This document shows, in pieces, positions 1 to 12,300 of a stretch of DNA of 64,000 nt (position 1 is the first letter of the stretch; every line of letters starts with the position of its first letter). Source of the stretch: Mimachlamys varia (taxonomy: Eukaryota; Mollusca; Bivalvia; Pectinida; Pectinidae). A program made the position numbers and the translations under genes. A model generated the notes under the pieces. That model made no database searches. It was given only the letters and a program-made list of their open reading frames with translations, and was not told where the DNA came from. The stretch covers positions 18,598,757 to 18,662,756 of the forward strand of contig OX392543.1 in NCBI GenBank assembly GCA_947623455.1, in the 5' to 3' direction.

Positions 1-1655
1 GGAACCTTTCAGCCAAATACCATGCGTCTAGGGCTTTTGGTACTTCAGAAGAAGTTGTTTGAAGGTTTTAACAGATTTGACCCCTGTGACCTTGAATATA
101 GGTCAAGGTCATTTCTTTTCGCAAACTTTGTCTAGCTTAATCCAAGGAACCTTTCAGCCAAATATCATGCTTCTAGGGCTTTTTGTATTTCAGAAGAAGT
201 CGTTTGAATGTTTAAACAGATTTGACCCCTGTGACCTTGAATATAAGTCAAGGTCATTTCTTTTCGCAAACTTTGTTGGGCTTCATCCAAGGAACCTTTC
301 AGCCAAATATCATACGTCTAGGGCTTTTAGTATTTCAGAAGAAGTCGTTTAAAGGTTTTAACAGATTTGACCCCTGTGACCTTGAATATAGGTCAAGGTC
401 ATTTCTTTTCGCAAACTTTGTCGTGCTTCATCCAAGGAACCTTTCAGCCAAATATCATGTTCCTAGGGCTTTTGGTATTTCAGAAGAAGTTGTTTGAAGG
501 TTTTAACAGATCTGACCCTTGTGACCTTGAATATAGGTCAAGGTCATTTCTTTTCGCAAACTTTGTCGTGCTTCATCCAAGGAACCTTTCAGCCAAAAAT
601 CATGCTTCTAGGGCTTTTGGTACTTCAGAAGAAGTCGTTTGAATGTTTAGACAGATTTGACCCCTGTGACCTTGAATATAAGTCAAGGTCATTTCTTTTC
701 GCAAACTTTGTCGGGCTTCATCCAAGGAACCTTTCAGCCAAAAATCATGCTTCTAGGGCTTTTGGTACTTCAGAAGAAGTCGTTTGAATGTTTAGACAGG
801 TTTGACCCCTGTGACCTTGAATATAAGTCAAGGTCATTTCTTTTCGCAAACTTTGTCGGGCTTCATCCAAGGAATCTTTTAGCCAAATATAATGCTTCTA
901 GGGCTTTCGGTATTTCAGAAGAAGTCGTTTAAAGGTTTTAACAGATTTGACCCTTGTGACCTTGAATATATGTCAAGGTCATTTCTTTTCGCAAACTTTG
1001 TTGGGCTTCATCCAAGGAACCTTTCAGCCAAATATCATGCGTCTAGGGCTTTTAGTATTTCAGAAGAAGTCGTTTAAAGGTTTTAACAGATTTGACCCCT
1101 GTGACCTTGAATATAGGTGAAGGTCATTTCTTTTCGCAAACTTTGTCGAGCTTCATCCAAGGAACCTTTCAGCCAAATACCATGTTTCTAGGGCTTTTTG
1201 TATTTCAGAAGAAGTCGTTTAAAGTTTAAAATAGATTTTACCTCACTGTGACCTTGAATATTGGTCAAGGTCGTTTCTTTTCGCAAACTTTATTTGGCTT
1301 CATCCAAGGAAGCTTCTGGTCAAATATGAAGTCTCTATGCCTGACGGTATTTTAGAAGAAGTTGTTTGAAGGTTTCGACATTTTTGACCCCGGTGACCTT
1401 GAAATTAGGTCAAAGTGATTTTTTTTCGCAAACTTTGTTCAGCTCCTTCCAAGATATCTACCAGCCAAATTTCATGTCCCTGGGCCTTTCAGTATTTTAG
1501 AAGAAGTCGTTTAAATGAAAAAGTTGACGGACGCAGGACGGACGGACGGACGGACGGACGGACGACGGACGACGGACGGACGGACGGACGGACGGACGAC
1601 GGACGCTGCACCATCACATAAGCTCACTTGGCCCTTCGGGCCAGGTGAGCTAAAA
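1..1655 (+). mobile_element. Tandem-repeat mobile element, 5' end cut by window edge
   Basis: About ten copies of a roughly 145-base monomer (TTTGACCCCTGTGACCTTGA, then ATATAAGTCAAGGTCATTTC, CATCCAAGGAACCTTTCAGC, and so on). The last copies are diverged; (GACG)n follows at 1530-1602, and the end is a hairpin, AGCTCACTTGGCCC-TTC-GGGCCAGGTGAGCT at 1620-1651, followed by AAAAA. Same architecture as 7013-9317 but a different monomer. No coding capacity; the open frames here are by-products of the repeat. Confidence 0.8.
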
Positions 1656-1765
1656 ATCAACAGAACCTGAAAAAACTTTTCCCCATTACACGAGTACAAG
1701 TTTAAGTTCAATTAATGGTTAAAAGCTACACCTGTTTGATGCCATCCTTCTAACAGTGTGCAAGT

Positions 1766-1856
1766 TTAACTCCTTCACCCCTGAAGATCCAATTGAACTC
1801 TTCTAATTCAAAGGTTGGAATGGTTCATTTTAAAATTTCAGGGGTGAAAGAGTTAA
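1766..1856. mobile_element. Short foldback MITE, family A, copy 1
   Basis: About 90 bases with terminal inverted repeats TTAACTCCTTCACCCCTGAA / TTTCAGGGGTGAAAGAGTTAA and core AATTCAAAGGTTGGAAT. Other copies in this window start near 2441, 5145, 13723, 16650, 22671, 24891, 25001, 27164, 29769, 39507 and 48804. Confidence 0.8.
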
Positions 1857-2440
1857 TTTTTAGGTTTAATTTTCTTTTACATGATACAAGTACAAGTTTG
1901 AGTCCAACCAATGGTTAAAAGTTTCATTTTTTTGTGCTATACTTCCAACAGCTCTAAGTTTCACTTTCTTTAACACCACTTCATGTCAAAAGTCCAACTA
2001 CTTTTTCAAAGTTTGTAATACACTAAATTATCTTAACCTTTTTAAAGTTATGTTTCTATTCCATTGTCCAACGACTGGTTAAAAGTTACACTTTATTTAA
2101 CCACGGTCCACTACTTGCTCAAAGTTAAACTTTTTCTCTATCAAAGCTACACTTAATTTAAGCACGGTTCTGCTACTGGCTCAAAGTTATACTTTTTTTA
2201 CCACTATATATAGCTCCTGGTTTAAAGTTATAGTTTTACCACTATATAGCTACTGGTTTAAAGTTATACTTTTGTTTACCACTTTATAGCTACGGGTTTA
2301 AAGTCAAACTTTCCTTTTCAATTCAACTTATGTCAATAATGCTTATTTAAAGTGACCATTTTCCCACAAAATAAAAAAAAATCCATTTAACTGTATTTAA
2401 ATCAAATCCCCCCCCCCCCCTTCCAAACTTTAAGTCTCTT

Positions 2441-2530
2441 TTAACTTATCGACCCCTGAAATTCAACTATGGACTATTCCAACCTTTGAATTGGAAGAAT
2501 TCAAATGTATCTTCAGGGGTGAATAAGTAA
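2441..2530. mobile_element. Short foldback MITE, family A, copy 2
   Basis: TTAACTTATCGACCCCTGAA ... TCTTCAGGGGTGAATAAGTA around the core CCTTTGAATTGGAAGA; opposite core orientation to copy 1. Downstream of the RAR gene. Confidence 0.75.
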
Positions 2531-2739
2531 AACTGTCATTAAACTGCTTTACAAGCAATATCAAGCGATACCACAAATTTACATATTGTCTTCAATTTAT
2601 CTGCGAGTATAAGGTATCTTCCTTTGAAAACATTTTTTTGATTATTAACATTTCTAATGTTAGTCAAACTGACACATATAAAATCCATATATTCATTCTC
2701 TTCCTTTGAGGTCAAATTCTGTTGATCATTTTGACAGTT

Positions 2740-2745
2740 TTTATT
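2740..2745 (-). terminator. Candidate polyadenylation signal of RAR
   Basis: AATAAA on the minus strand about 520 bases past the stop codon. It is a bare hexamer in AT-rich DNA, so it is only a candidate; other matches further on are possible. Confidence 0.25.
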
Positions 2746-3264
2746 ACCCAATTCGTATGCTGCTTTTGAGTATTTTTGCATTGAAAAAAAATACCTTTTT
2801 TATACAATACAAGTTCAGTACGGTGCAAAAGTCATCAAAGAACAATATTCTCAAACAGTAACAGGTATGAAGAGAACAAATTTATAAGACTCGGACTGAT
2901 AATAACTCACAACTAACTTGAGCATTTTGCTAGCTTTTTTCTATAAATCTAGCACATATTTCCTGAATAAATTTTTATCAGGCACATCATACAAAACTTT
3001 TTCAGAAATGGGAAGGAGTCCTCTAGCTTGAAGACAAGGTCAGTGTTAATGTTTTCGATACATCATTTTCTTTCTTGACCTTTAAAAGCCAGCATCATTA
3101 AAAACTGGTATATTTGTGCTTCATATCCCAGGCTTTGCAGAAACGAATACCAGTTTAGACAGAGAATTCATCACAATGAAATGTAGAGTTTGTGTAACAA
3201 AAAGTCTCCTGGATTAAGTCCATATCACCGTATATAATTTATGTATATATCCCAGGTATTAGAA

Positions 3265-3365
3265 TTAGGGCAAGCAAACATTCTCGGATCTGTCCAACAT
3301 CTCAATGATCAAGGGAGGTAATTCGTCCGGCATTTCTAATCTCAGATGAAGCACTCTCTCTGCTC
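3265..3365 (-). CDS. RAR: RAR coding exon 9 (helix 12 / AF-2 and stop)
   Basis: Too short for an ordinary ORF scan. Acceptor TACTACAG ends at 3366; phase 1 in. Translation is [33 protein letters not shown], stop TAA at 3267-3265. GAERV and LEMP...PPLI.EML are the hallmark end of RARs; LIIEML is the AF-2 activation helix. The F region after it is only nine residues. Confidence 0.95.
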
Positions 3366-6300
3366 CTGTAGTAAATAAAGGAAATATTAACATTTTTGAA
3401 ATATTTTAATCTTTAAATGTAATCTTGGTTTGCTAGTTTTATATTGAATATAGAGGATCTTACAAGAGTGTCAATGTATTATGGAATTTATTCAACGAGT
3501 TTAATAAACTTCATAGTACACTAACACAAGTGTAAGACTCTATTTATCAGACAACTCATATTCACGAGAAGAAGAAACACTAAAACTCTCAGATTGATTC
3601 TCTTTAAAACAGGAAAATTTCTACTTTGAAGGTGCGATTTTCACTTCCGAAAAAATCATCAAGGAAGTCATTAAGATTTCATTTGTTTATGACATCACAA
3701 AAGTGTTATTACACGTGTGTAATACCATATCTATGACATGGACGTATGACATGACTGAACGGATCAGTCATGTTATGATAATATAAAATATATACTCATT
3801 ATGATTTTCAGCCCTAAAAAATTAATTCTTTGAACATCCCTGGCCCCCCAACCCCCCCCCCCCCACCGTGCTAATACTCAAAGTAATATATTCTAAATAT
3901 GAGCATTAAATCTATGTGGTACTGTAGTTTTAATGTCTAGTGAAACCAACTCTGTACTCTCTGCTTTAACCAACAGCCATGTACCTTTTACACTGATGCT
4001 GCGCAGGTCCGTCACCTTCATCAACATCTTCGCCCATGTAATTGGTTGATCTTTCCGCCTTGTCCTAATGTAATGTTTCAAGGCTTCAAGTATGGGTTCC
4101 TGCATTTCTTCTATTTTCTGTGGATTTTCTAAACCGGATCGATCTGCAAGAATGAAACATCAATACATAAAACACTACTGTAGATATCACCCAGGGGCCA
4201 GTTGTTCAAAAGGTGATAAGGTTAATCACTATTTAACAATATTTTTTCAACCTTTGATAATTCTGTCCAAAAAAAAAGGAACAATACCACACTTTTGCAT
4301 GAAAATTGACACTACTAAATATTTGTAATCTGGAAGGTTGAAACTATTTCATATTTTTCATTTCGAGTTACAGGAGAATTAAAATTTTGGGATCATCCTT
4401 TGAACAACTGCATGGGTCCAGGACCAAGTTGTTCAAAAGGTGTTTATAGCTTAATCAGTGATTAGCATAAATTTGAATTTTCCCGTAACTTTGAAATGAT
4501 ACGATAGATTAAGTTACAACTTTGCAGGTATCAAATATCTAATAGCGTCAAGTTACACGCAAAGTTGTAAGATTTTACTTTGTATATTGACAGAATTATT
4601 AAAGTTTGAAAAATGTCGTTAAATAGTGATTCAGCTAATCAACCTTTAAACAACTGGGCCCTGGGTATCATCTAAACACGTAAGACTTAAACCTTTCAAT
4701 TCTATTTAACTTTAATAAGACTTTACTGAACATTGATTGGACCAGTTGATTATGGTCTACAGTGGTGGTAAGTTGATGAAGGACATGGTTATAATGTCTT
4801 AGGTCAGTTCATACATAGAGGATCTTACACGAGTGTCGATGTAATATGTCACGAGCCTTTAGGCGAGTGACATATGAAATTAATTAACGAGTTTAATAAA
4901 TTCCATATAACATCAAAACGAGTGTTAGATTCTATTTATCACATTACTTATATTTATGAGAAAATACACAAAACTCTCTAATTATTTCTCTATAAGAAAG
5001 GCAAATTTCTATAACAATAGTGTTATTACACGTGTGCAATACCATTTTTATGACATGGCCGTATGATATGACTGAACGGTACAGTTATGTGATAAGATGA
5101 ATTTCATTTTTCAAGTGAGCATTGCACAACTTTTTGATTCACAGCAACTCATTCACCCTAAAGACACATTTGAACCATTCCAATTCAAAGACTGTAACAG
5201 TTCATTACTATTTTTCAAGGGTTAATGAGTTAATGTATGATAAGAATAACTGAAACTGGTGATAATTTAAGCTAGTGAAAAATAGGTGTTAAACACAACT
5301 GAAATCTTCAATTGATATTATGATGCTCATTCACTGTATTTAAAGATACATAAAATAAATTTGATATTTTTCATTAAAATTACTCTTCCTTGTTATTTCT
5401 CATTGGTTTAAATTTGCTTATGTGTTAGATTATCAGGTGTGAGTGCATGGAACATATAAGGACAAAGGTACAATGTGCAACAAAGAATTTGTAAAATCAT
5501 TGCTAAACAAAAGCAGGTCAATTAAATTTGATTAAAATAAAGATCCTTGTTCTCACTGCGTTTTACAAAGATCTGACAACAATTCATAAGAGGTCACGTT
5601 CAGATGACCTTTGTCGCCTCTTTGCTTAACACTAAAACAATTTTCCAATGACATGTCATCTTGCAGCAAGTCATTTCGTCACATTATTGCACATGAACTT
5701 TTCATGACGAAATGACTAAACGAACAAATGCGATTATGCAAGCTTTGTTGCCTCAAAAAATTTCACTGTCAAGATTCTGACAGTAGTTTTTGATTGGCTA
5801 ATCCAAAAGGTCATCGGGACATGACATCCTATGGGATTTTCTCAGATCTTAAAGCAGCAGAGAGAAGTTTATGGAACGGCGTGGAGATCAAGATATGATT
5901 TTAATCAGATTGATTAAATTTCATATCATTTTTGACTATACAAAAATGAATTGATAATTTGTTGCTACTTAATAACACACGTGTGACATTTTAATCGTTA
6001 AGCAACCTACCTCCACTTATTAAACACACTGCTGATAACACAGCGAATTCCATGTCATCAATTTCCAACAGTTTGAGAGAGGAAGCGAATTTAAATATTG
6101 TCTCTGTAAGCGATCCAAAACCTCCATTTTGTAACTGATCGCGATCCAACGTAAGTCCGCCACTAAACATCATAACATCCTGGTCGAGGTTGTAACGGGA
6201 ACATAAACGTAATATCTGAAGAAAAAACAACAAAAGCAATTAATTAACTACTGAACAAATCTGATGTGCTATTCTAAAGTCAACGTTTAAAATAATTTAG

Positions 6301-9300
6301 CACAAAGCCTTAAGATCATACCCGTTAACCCTCCCTCATTATGAGGGAGACTCCCTCATTTTAACCAAAATTTACCAATCTCACTCGAAATCTCCCTCAT
6401 CCAAGTCAAAACTCACACAAACTCAAAATCTAAATCCTGTGGTAAAATGATCTCCTAGTTACTGTAGGGTATGTGAAATGGCCATAACAGGTGTGTCTGG
6501 ATCAAATGAATACTTTTTGAAGTTATTTTGATACATAAAATGGGAAAGACAAATTGGGCAATGCAGTTTCAGTCATATTTCATGCACTTTCTCCCTCATT
6601 GGAAATATGGAATGAGGGAGATCTCCCTTATTGGTGGTTTAAAAGGTAAACACCTATGTAAGATTCCCAAACTTTCCATTTTGTCTTTTAGGGCTTTAAT
6701 TCCACTATAACATCTACCCTATCCCAGGACTCCAGGTTTTGTTAAGGAGTAACACCCATAGAATTGATCTAAATAAATTACAAAGAAGGAATAGGAAAGA
6801 AAGCCATCCATGGGTAGAAGTGATTTATTTTAGAGTCCTGGGCTCAGGTAGATATTTTAATGGAAAAGCCTTAGACAAAAGTGAACTAATTCAATTTAAA
6901 GTATTTTTCTAAATCTGGTTTGGAAGAATGTTAAATGAAAGCTAGCAGGATTTTTTTTTCTCAATTTCTTTTTCTCAGTACCATATGTCTTTCAGGAAAA
7001 GATTGTTCAAGCAACAAGAGGCCCAGGGGCCTCAACGGTCATCTGACTATAAAGATCTATATCATTTGTGTTTGTTTTTGCCAAGTTGTTCAAAGATATC
7101 TACATACATGTTTATAACCCCTGTGACCTTGAAAGTATAAGTGAAGGTCTATATGAGGAATCTTTGCACCAATCTGTCCCAGGTACCCATTGGCCAAATA
7201 TCAGCACCTAGGGCCTTTTGGTAAGCGAGAAGACGTTTGTTAAAAGATTTTTACATGTTTTACCCTTGCGACCTTGAAAGTAGGTCAAGGTCATTCATAC
7301 AAGGAAACTTTGTAGCACTCCAGTAGAGGTACCTACTGGCTAAATATCAACACCCAGGGCCTTTAAGTTGTTGAGGAGAAGATTGTTAAAGGTATTTTTA
7401 CATGTTTGACCCCTATGACCTTGAAAGTAGGTTGAGGTCCATTGTATGAGGAAAGTTTGTAGCACTCTATCCCAGGTACCTACTAGCCAAATACCATATT
7501 ACTCTGGGGGATTTGGTTAGCGAGAAGAAGATTGTTAAAAGATTTTACATATTTGACCTCTGTGACCTTGAAAGTGGGTCAAGATCATTCATATGAGGAA
7601 ACTTGATAGCACACTATGCCAGGTACCTACCAGCCAAATATCAGCACCCAGGGCCTTTTGGTTATTGAGAAGAAGATTGTTAAAGATTTTTACATATTTG
7701 ACCCCTGTGACCTTGAAAGTGGGTCAAGATCATTCATATGAGGAAACTTGATAGCACACTATGCCAAGTACCTACCAGCCAAATATCAGCACCCAGGGCC
7801 TTTTGGTTATTGAGAAGAAGATTGTTAAAGATTTTTACATATTTGACCCCTGTGACCTTGAAAGTAGGTCAAGGTCATTCATATGCGGAAACTTTGTAGC
7901 ACTCCATGCCAGGTACCTACTGGCCAAATATCAGGACCCTGGGGCTTATGGAACTTGAGAAGAAGATTCTTAAAACTTTTTACCCATTATAGCCCCAGTG
8001 AACCTTTGACCCCGTCCAGCGCTTAAAGTTGAACTTTGACCTAAACACAATATATCAGAAAAAGATTTGCATTGCCAGTCTACATATAATATATGCAAGT
8101 ATCATCGGTCTAGATCATTCGGTTCATTAGATAATGTTGTGTAGATATTTTAACATATTTGACCCATGTGACCTTGAAAGTAGGTCAAGGTCATTTATAT
8201 GAGAAAACTTTAGAGTACTCCATCCCTGGTACCTACTGGCCAAATATCAGAACCCTGGGCCTTATGGAACTTGAGAAGAAGATTCTTAAAGCTTTTTACC
8301 TATTATAACCCATGTTAACCTTTGACCCCGTCCAGCACTCAAAGTTGACCTTTGACCTAAACACAATATATTAGAAAAAGATTCGCATTGCTGGTCTACA
8401 TATCATACAAAAATATCATTGCTCTAGATCATTTAGTTCTTTAGATAATGTTGTGTAGATTTTTTAACATATTTGACCCCTGTGACCTTGAAAGTAGGTC
8501 AAGGTCATTTATATGAGGAAACTTTAGAACACTCTATCCCAGGTTCCTACTGGCCAAATATCAGAACCCTGGGCCTTATGGAACTTGAGAAGAAGATTCT
8601 TAAAGCTTTTTACCTATTATAACCCATGTTAACCTTTGACCCCGTCCAGCACTCAAAGTTGACCTTTGACCTAAACACAATATATTAGAAAAAGATTCGC
8701 ATTGCTGGTCTACATATCATACAAAAATATCATTGCTCTAGATCATTTAGTTCTTTAGATAATGTTGTGTAGATTTTTTAACATATTTGACCCCTGTGAC
8801 CTTGAAAGTAGGTCAAGGTCATTTATATGAGGAAACTTTAGAACACTCTATCCCAGGTACCTACTGGCCAAATATGATCACCCATAGCCTATTGGTTAGT
8901 GAGGAAAAGATTGTCAAACGCTTTTTTACATATTTGACCCCTGTGACCTTGAAAGTTAGTCAAGGTCATCGATATGAGGAAACTTTGTAGCACTCTATCC
9001 CAGGTGCCTACTGGCCAAATATCATTACCCTAGACCTTTTGGTTACTGAGAAGAAGATTGTTAAAGGTTTTTACATATTTGACCCCTGTGACCTTGAAAA
9101 CAGGTCAAGGTCATTGAAATGAGGAAACTTTGTAGCACTCAATCCCAGGTGCCTACTGGCCAAATATCAGCACCTAGAGCCTTTTGGTTACTAAGAAGAA
9201 GATTGTTAAAGGAAAAGTTTACGGACGGCGGACGGCGGACGGCGCACGGCGCACGACGACGGACGAAGCATGATGGCAATAGGTCATCTTGACCCTTCGG

Positions 9301-12300
9301 GTCAGATGACCTAAAAATACAAGAACATTTTCACATTCTCAACTTACCATAATTTCTAAACAGGCTGCCTTTAATAATGTTATTTGATCTGACGAGGAAA
9401 GGGAGGTAAATCCAGAAATCTTTTTTGCGAATTCCACGATTTTAATAATCCCTTTAGATGAGAGTTCAGTCACACGTTCCCATAACATTAATTTCACAGT
9501 TTTCTCTTTGCCATCGTCCTCTTTACTGTCCTGTTCCTAAAATAAACAAATGTCATACTTCACCATCCAACATCAAATTATTTCATTCATATAACTTCAT
9601 ATTAAACATGATAATCTTGAAATTGTGAAACCAATTTCCCAACAACATTACAATAAATATTCGGACACTTTTAATCAGTTCAACATCAATGGTAGGTCTT
9701 GTCCTTACATTACACAATACAGATATCATTTTTTCTTTCACGGAAAGAATTCTGGATATGAGGTATACTTTCCCATTTAATGTTGTAAATGCGATTTCAA
9801 TTAAACAATTCAAATATAAACCTGATGAACATTGGAAAAATCTGCCATAAAAGTACTGTTTCAAGGAGAAAAACAAGCTGTGAAATTCACAATTTTAATC
9901 ATTTTAATAAATTTATTACGAGCTGACTATCAAATGGTAGCTATAATGAAGCCTAAACACTTAAACCTCATGCAAATTGGCGCCACAACAAAAGGAACTG
10001 ATAATGCATAGCAATGTTAATGGACATCTCTCCAGAAGCCTTTATCTGGATTGGACATCTATCCAAAAACTTTAGGAGGAGTTTTCTGGACTGGACATCT
10101 GTCAAGAAACATTTTTTCTGTACTGGACATCCATTCAGAAGTATTAGGAGTTTTCTAGACTCATGGACATCCGTCCAGAAGTTTTAGGTGTTTTCTAGAC
10201 TGGACATCTGTCCAGAAGTTTTAGGTGTTTTCTAGACTGGACATCTGTCCAGAAGTTTTAGGGAGTTTTCTAGACTGAATATCCGTCCAGAAGTTTTAGG
10301 AGTTTTCTAGACTGGACATCTGTCCAGAAGTTTTAGGAGTTTTATAGACTGGACATCTGTCCAGAAGCTTTAGGACGAGATTTTGGTGGACTGGACTAAA
10401 TGTTTTTCTACAAACAGATATACAGGCAAATTCCGTTATCCCCCACTCCCAACATTGTTTGAGGGAAAATCAAACATCACAACATGAGGGCAGACTTCAT
10501 GCACAAGACTTGATTTCAGATGTCATGCCCTACCTGTTCCCCGTCAATTTGTTTCTCCTCGGAACTGTCCAACACTGGATTCGTACTCACTGGCGACAGG
10601 ACTTCCTCCTCTATATTTGGAAACGTGGAGTTGTGAGCATCGAGTATCTCCTGTAGAATACCCATATCATCGTCCGTTACCTCCTCTGTTGAGCATGCTG
10701 TATCCATACCGTCATTTTCAACTTTCATCTTCTTTTTCTTGTTGCGATCATTTCTTACAGCTGTTGAAGTAAAATATTTAAACTTTATTTTATGAAGTAT
10801 ATCAAAAACGAAATATACCAAAGTAAAATAACATTTTAACCATATTCTACAAAGTATATCAAAGTAAAATAAAACTTAAACTATATTTTATGAAGTTTAT
10901 TGAAATGAAATAAAATTTTCTAATTTAAAATGTCTGCCACTCTGCAAAGTGAATATGAAAGCATGCCATGGAATAACATGTATATATACTAAGCATGGTG
11001 ATATAAGCCATCTAGATTATTACAAAAAATTCATTCAGTAAGTTTTACAACGGTAATACAAGCTTTAATATATTGCCATTCTGCATTCATATGTTTTCGA
11101 AAGAAGAAATACTTAAAGTCAATTTAAGCTCATATCACCTTGAAAAACTACTTCTATACAAACAAGATGAAAAAGAGATCAATCTAAATAAACTAATGGC
11201 TAGTTCTTGCCTTCTTTGGACATTCCTGAGGCGAAGCACTTTTGTAGGCGGCAATATTGACAGCGATTCCGTGTCACTTTGTTGATGGGGCAGTTTTTAT
11301 CCTTGTGGCAAGTATATTGCATATTCTTTTGTACACTTCGTCGGAAAAATCCCTGCAAAGACGAGATCAGAGAGTGAGACATATGAGGTTTGAATTGTTC
11401 TTGTCAATTTAAATGTTTGAAATTTGAATTTAAATACTTTGTTAACAGACATCAAGTGTCTTGTCAGTCAATGATTTCAACATTTACTCTTACTGTAAGA
11501 TAGGCATTTATAATTCCTTTGCAGCACTCAGCAGAAAATTATTTCAACACAGAGAAGGGAGATTACTCTTACTGAACATAATATACCTCTCAGCAATCAA
11601 CTGACAATTATTTCAACACGGAGATGGGGGATAACTCTTACTAAAATTATACCCCTGTCAGCCTTCAACAGACAGTTATTTCATCACAGAAAAGGGAGAT
11701 TACTCTCACTGAAAATAATATACAGCTCGGCCTAAAACAGACAATGATTTCCAAAGAAAAGGGAGATAACTCTTACAAACAAAAAGTAAATACCTTGCAG
11801 CCCTCACAGGAGCTGACTCCGTAGTGATACCCTGAGGATTTGTCGCTACACACGACACATGGTTTGTATATTCTTGGAGGCGGGGGTGGCGACGGCGACA
11901 GACTTGTCGTGGACATGTTGCTAGGACTTTGCATCTCTCCATACATCCCCACTGATTCAAACATGGCTGAAACACAGAATTGCCCAAAACATGTAATTTT
12001 CCACTTAATCCATTTCTCTTGGTCTAATTTCTACATTATCTGATCACACACCTTTGAGATAGTTTCATTACAAATGCACCAGGAGATCTGTCTGTATAGA
12101 ACTTCATGTATATGACTGATATATTGTACTAATCCAGAAGCCTTTTTACCTATAACCACTCCCTTTGCTTACATTTGTGTGGATTTGGGTGGTGCTGAGG
12201 TAGATATCCCTGCTTCTGGTTGTATATGTACTGGTCATAGGCATTGGGCGGCAAGTATCCTCCATGGTCCATACCAGGGTCAAGGCCATAGGGACTTTCA

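Larger units (their letters stand above)
1860..3264. other. 3' flank of RAR, no other gene seen
   Basis: AT-rich. 1860-2340 has loosely repeated AAAGTTACACTTT-type phrases (about 60-base spacing) such as TACTGGTTTAAAGTTATACT. A 12-base C run lies at 2409-2420. The part above 2740 may be RAR 3' UTR. Confidence 0.4.

Noticed and set aside
59..1077. Series of ~90-codon open frames with repeated sequence
   Set aside because: Each is a reading of the 145-base tandem monomer and they overlap one another; no gene structure.
1511..1711. Open frames rich in Arg/Asp/Gly or Val/Arg/Pro/Ser
   Set aside because: Direct translation of the (GACG)n tract.
7013..9317. Helitron with CTRR end
   Set aside because: CTAA follows the hairpin, but the stem runs to the very end rather than ending about ten bases before it, and the left end lacks TC. 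Left as unclassified.
10516..10533. Extension of RAR exon 5 by VGHDI
   Set aside because: This is read-through past the GT donor at 10533; exon 6 joins in phase at CAG/GAA.
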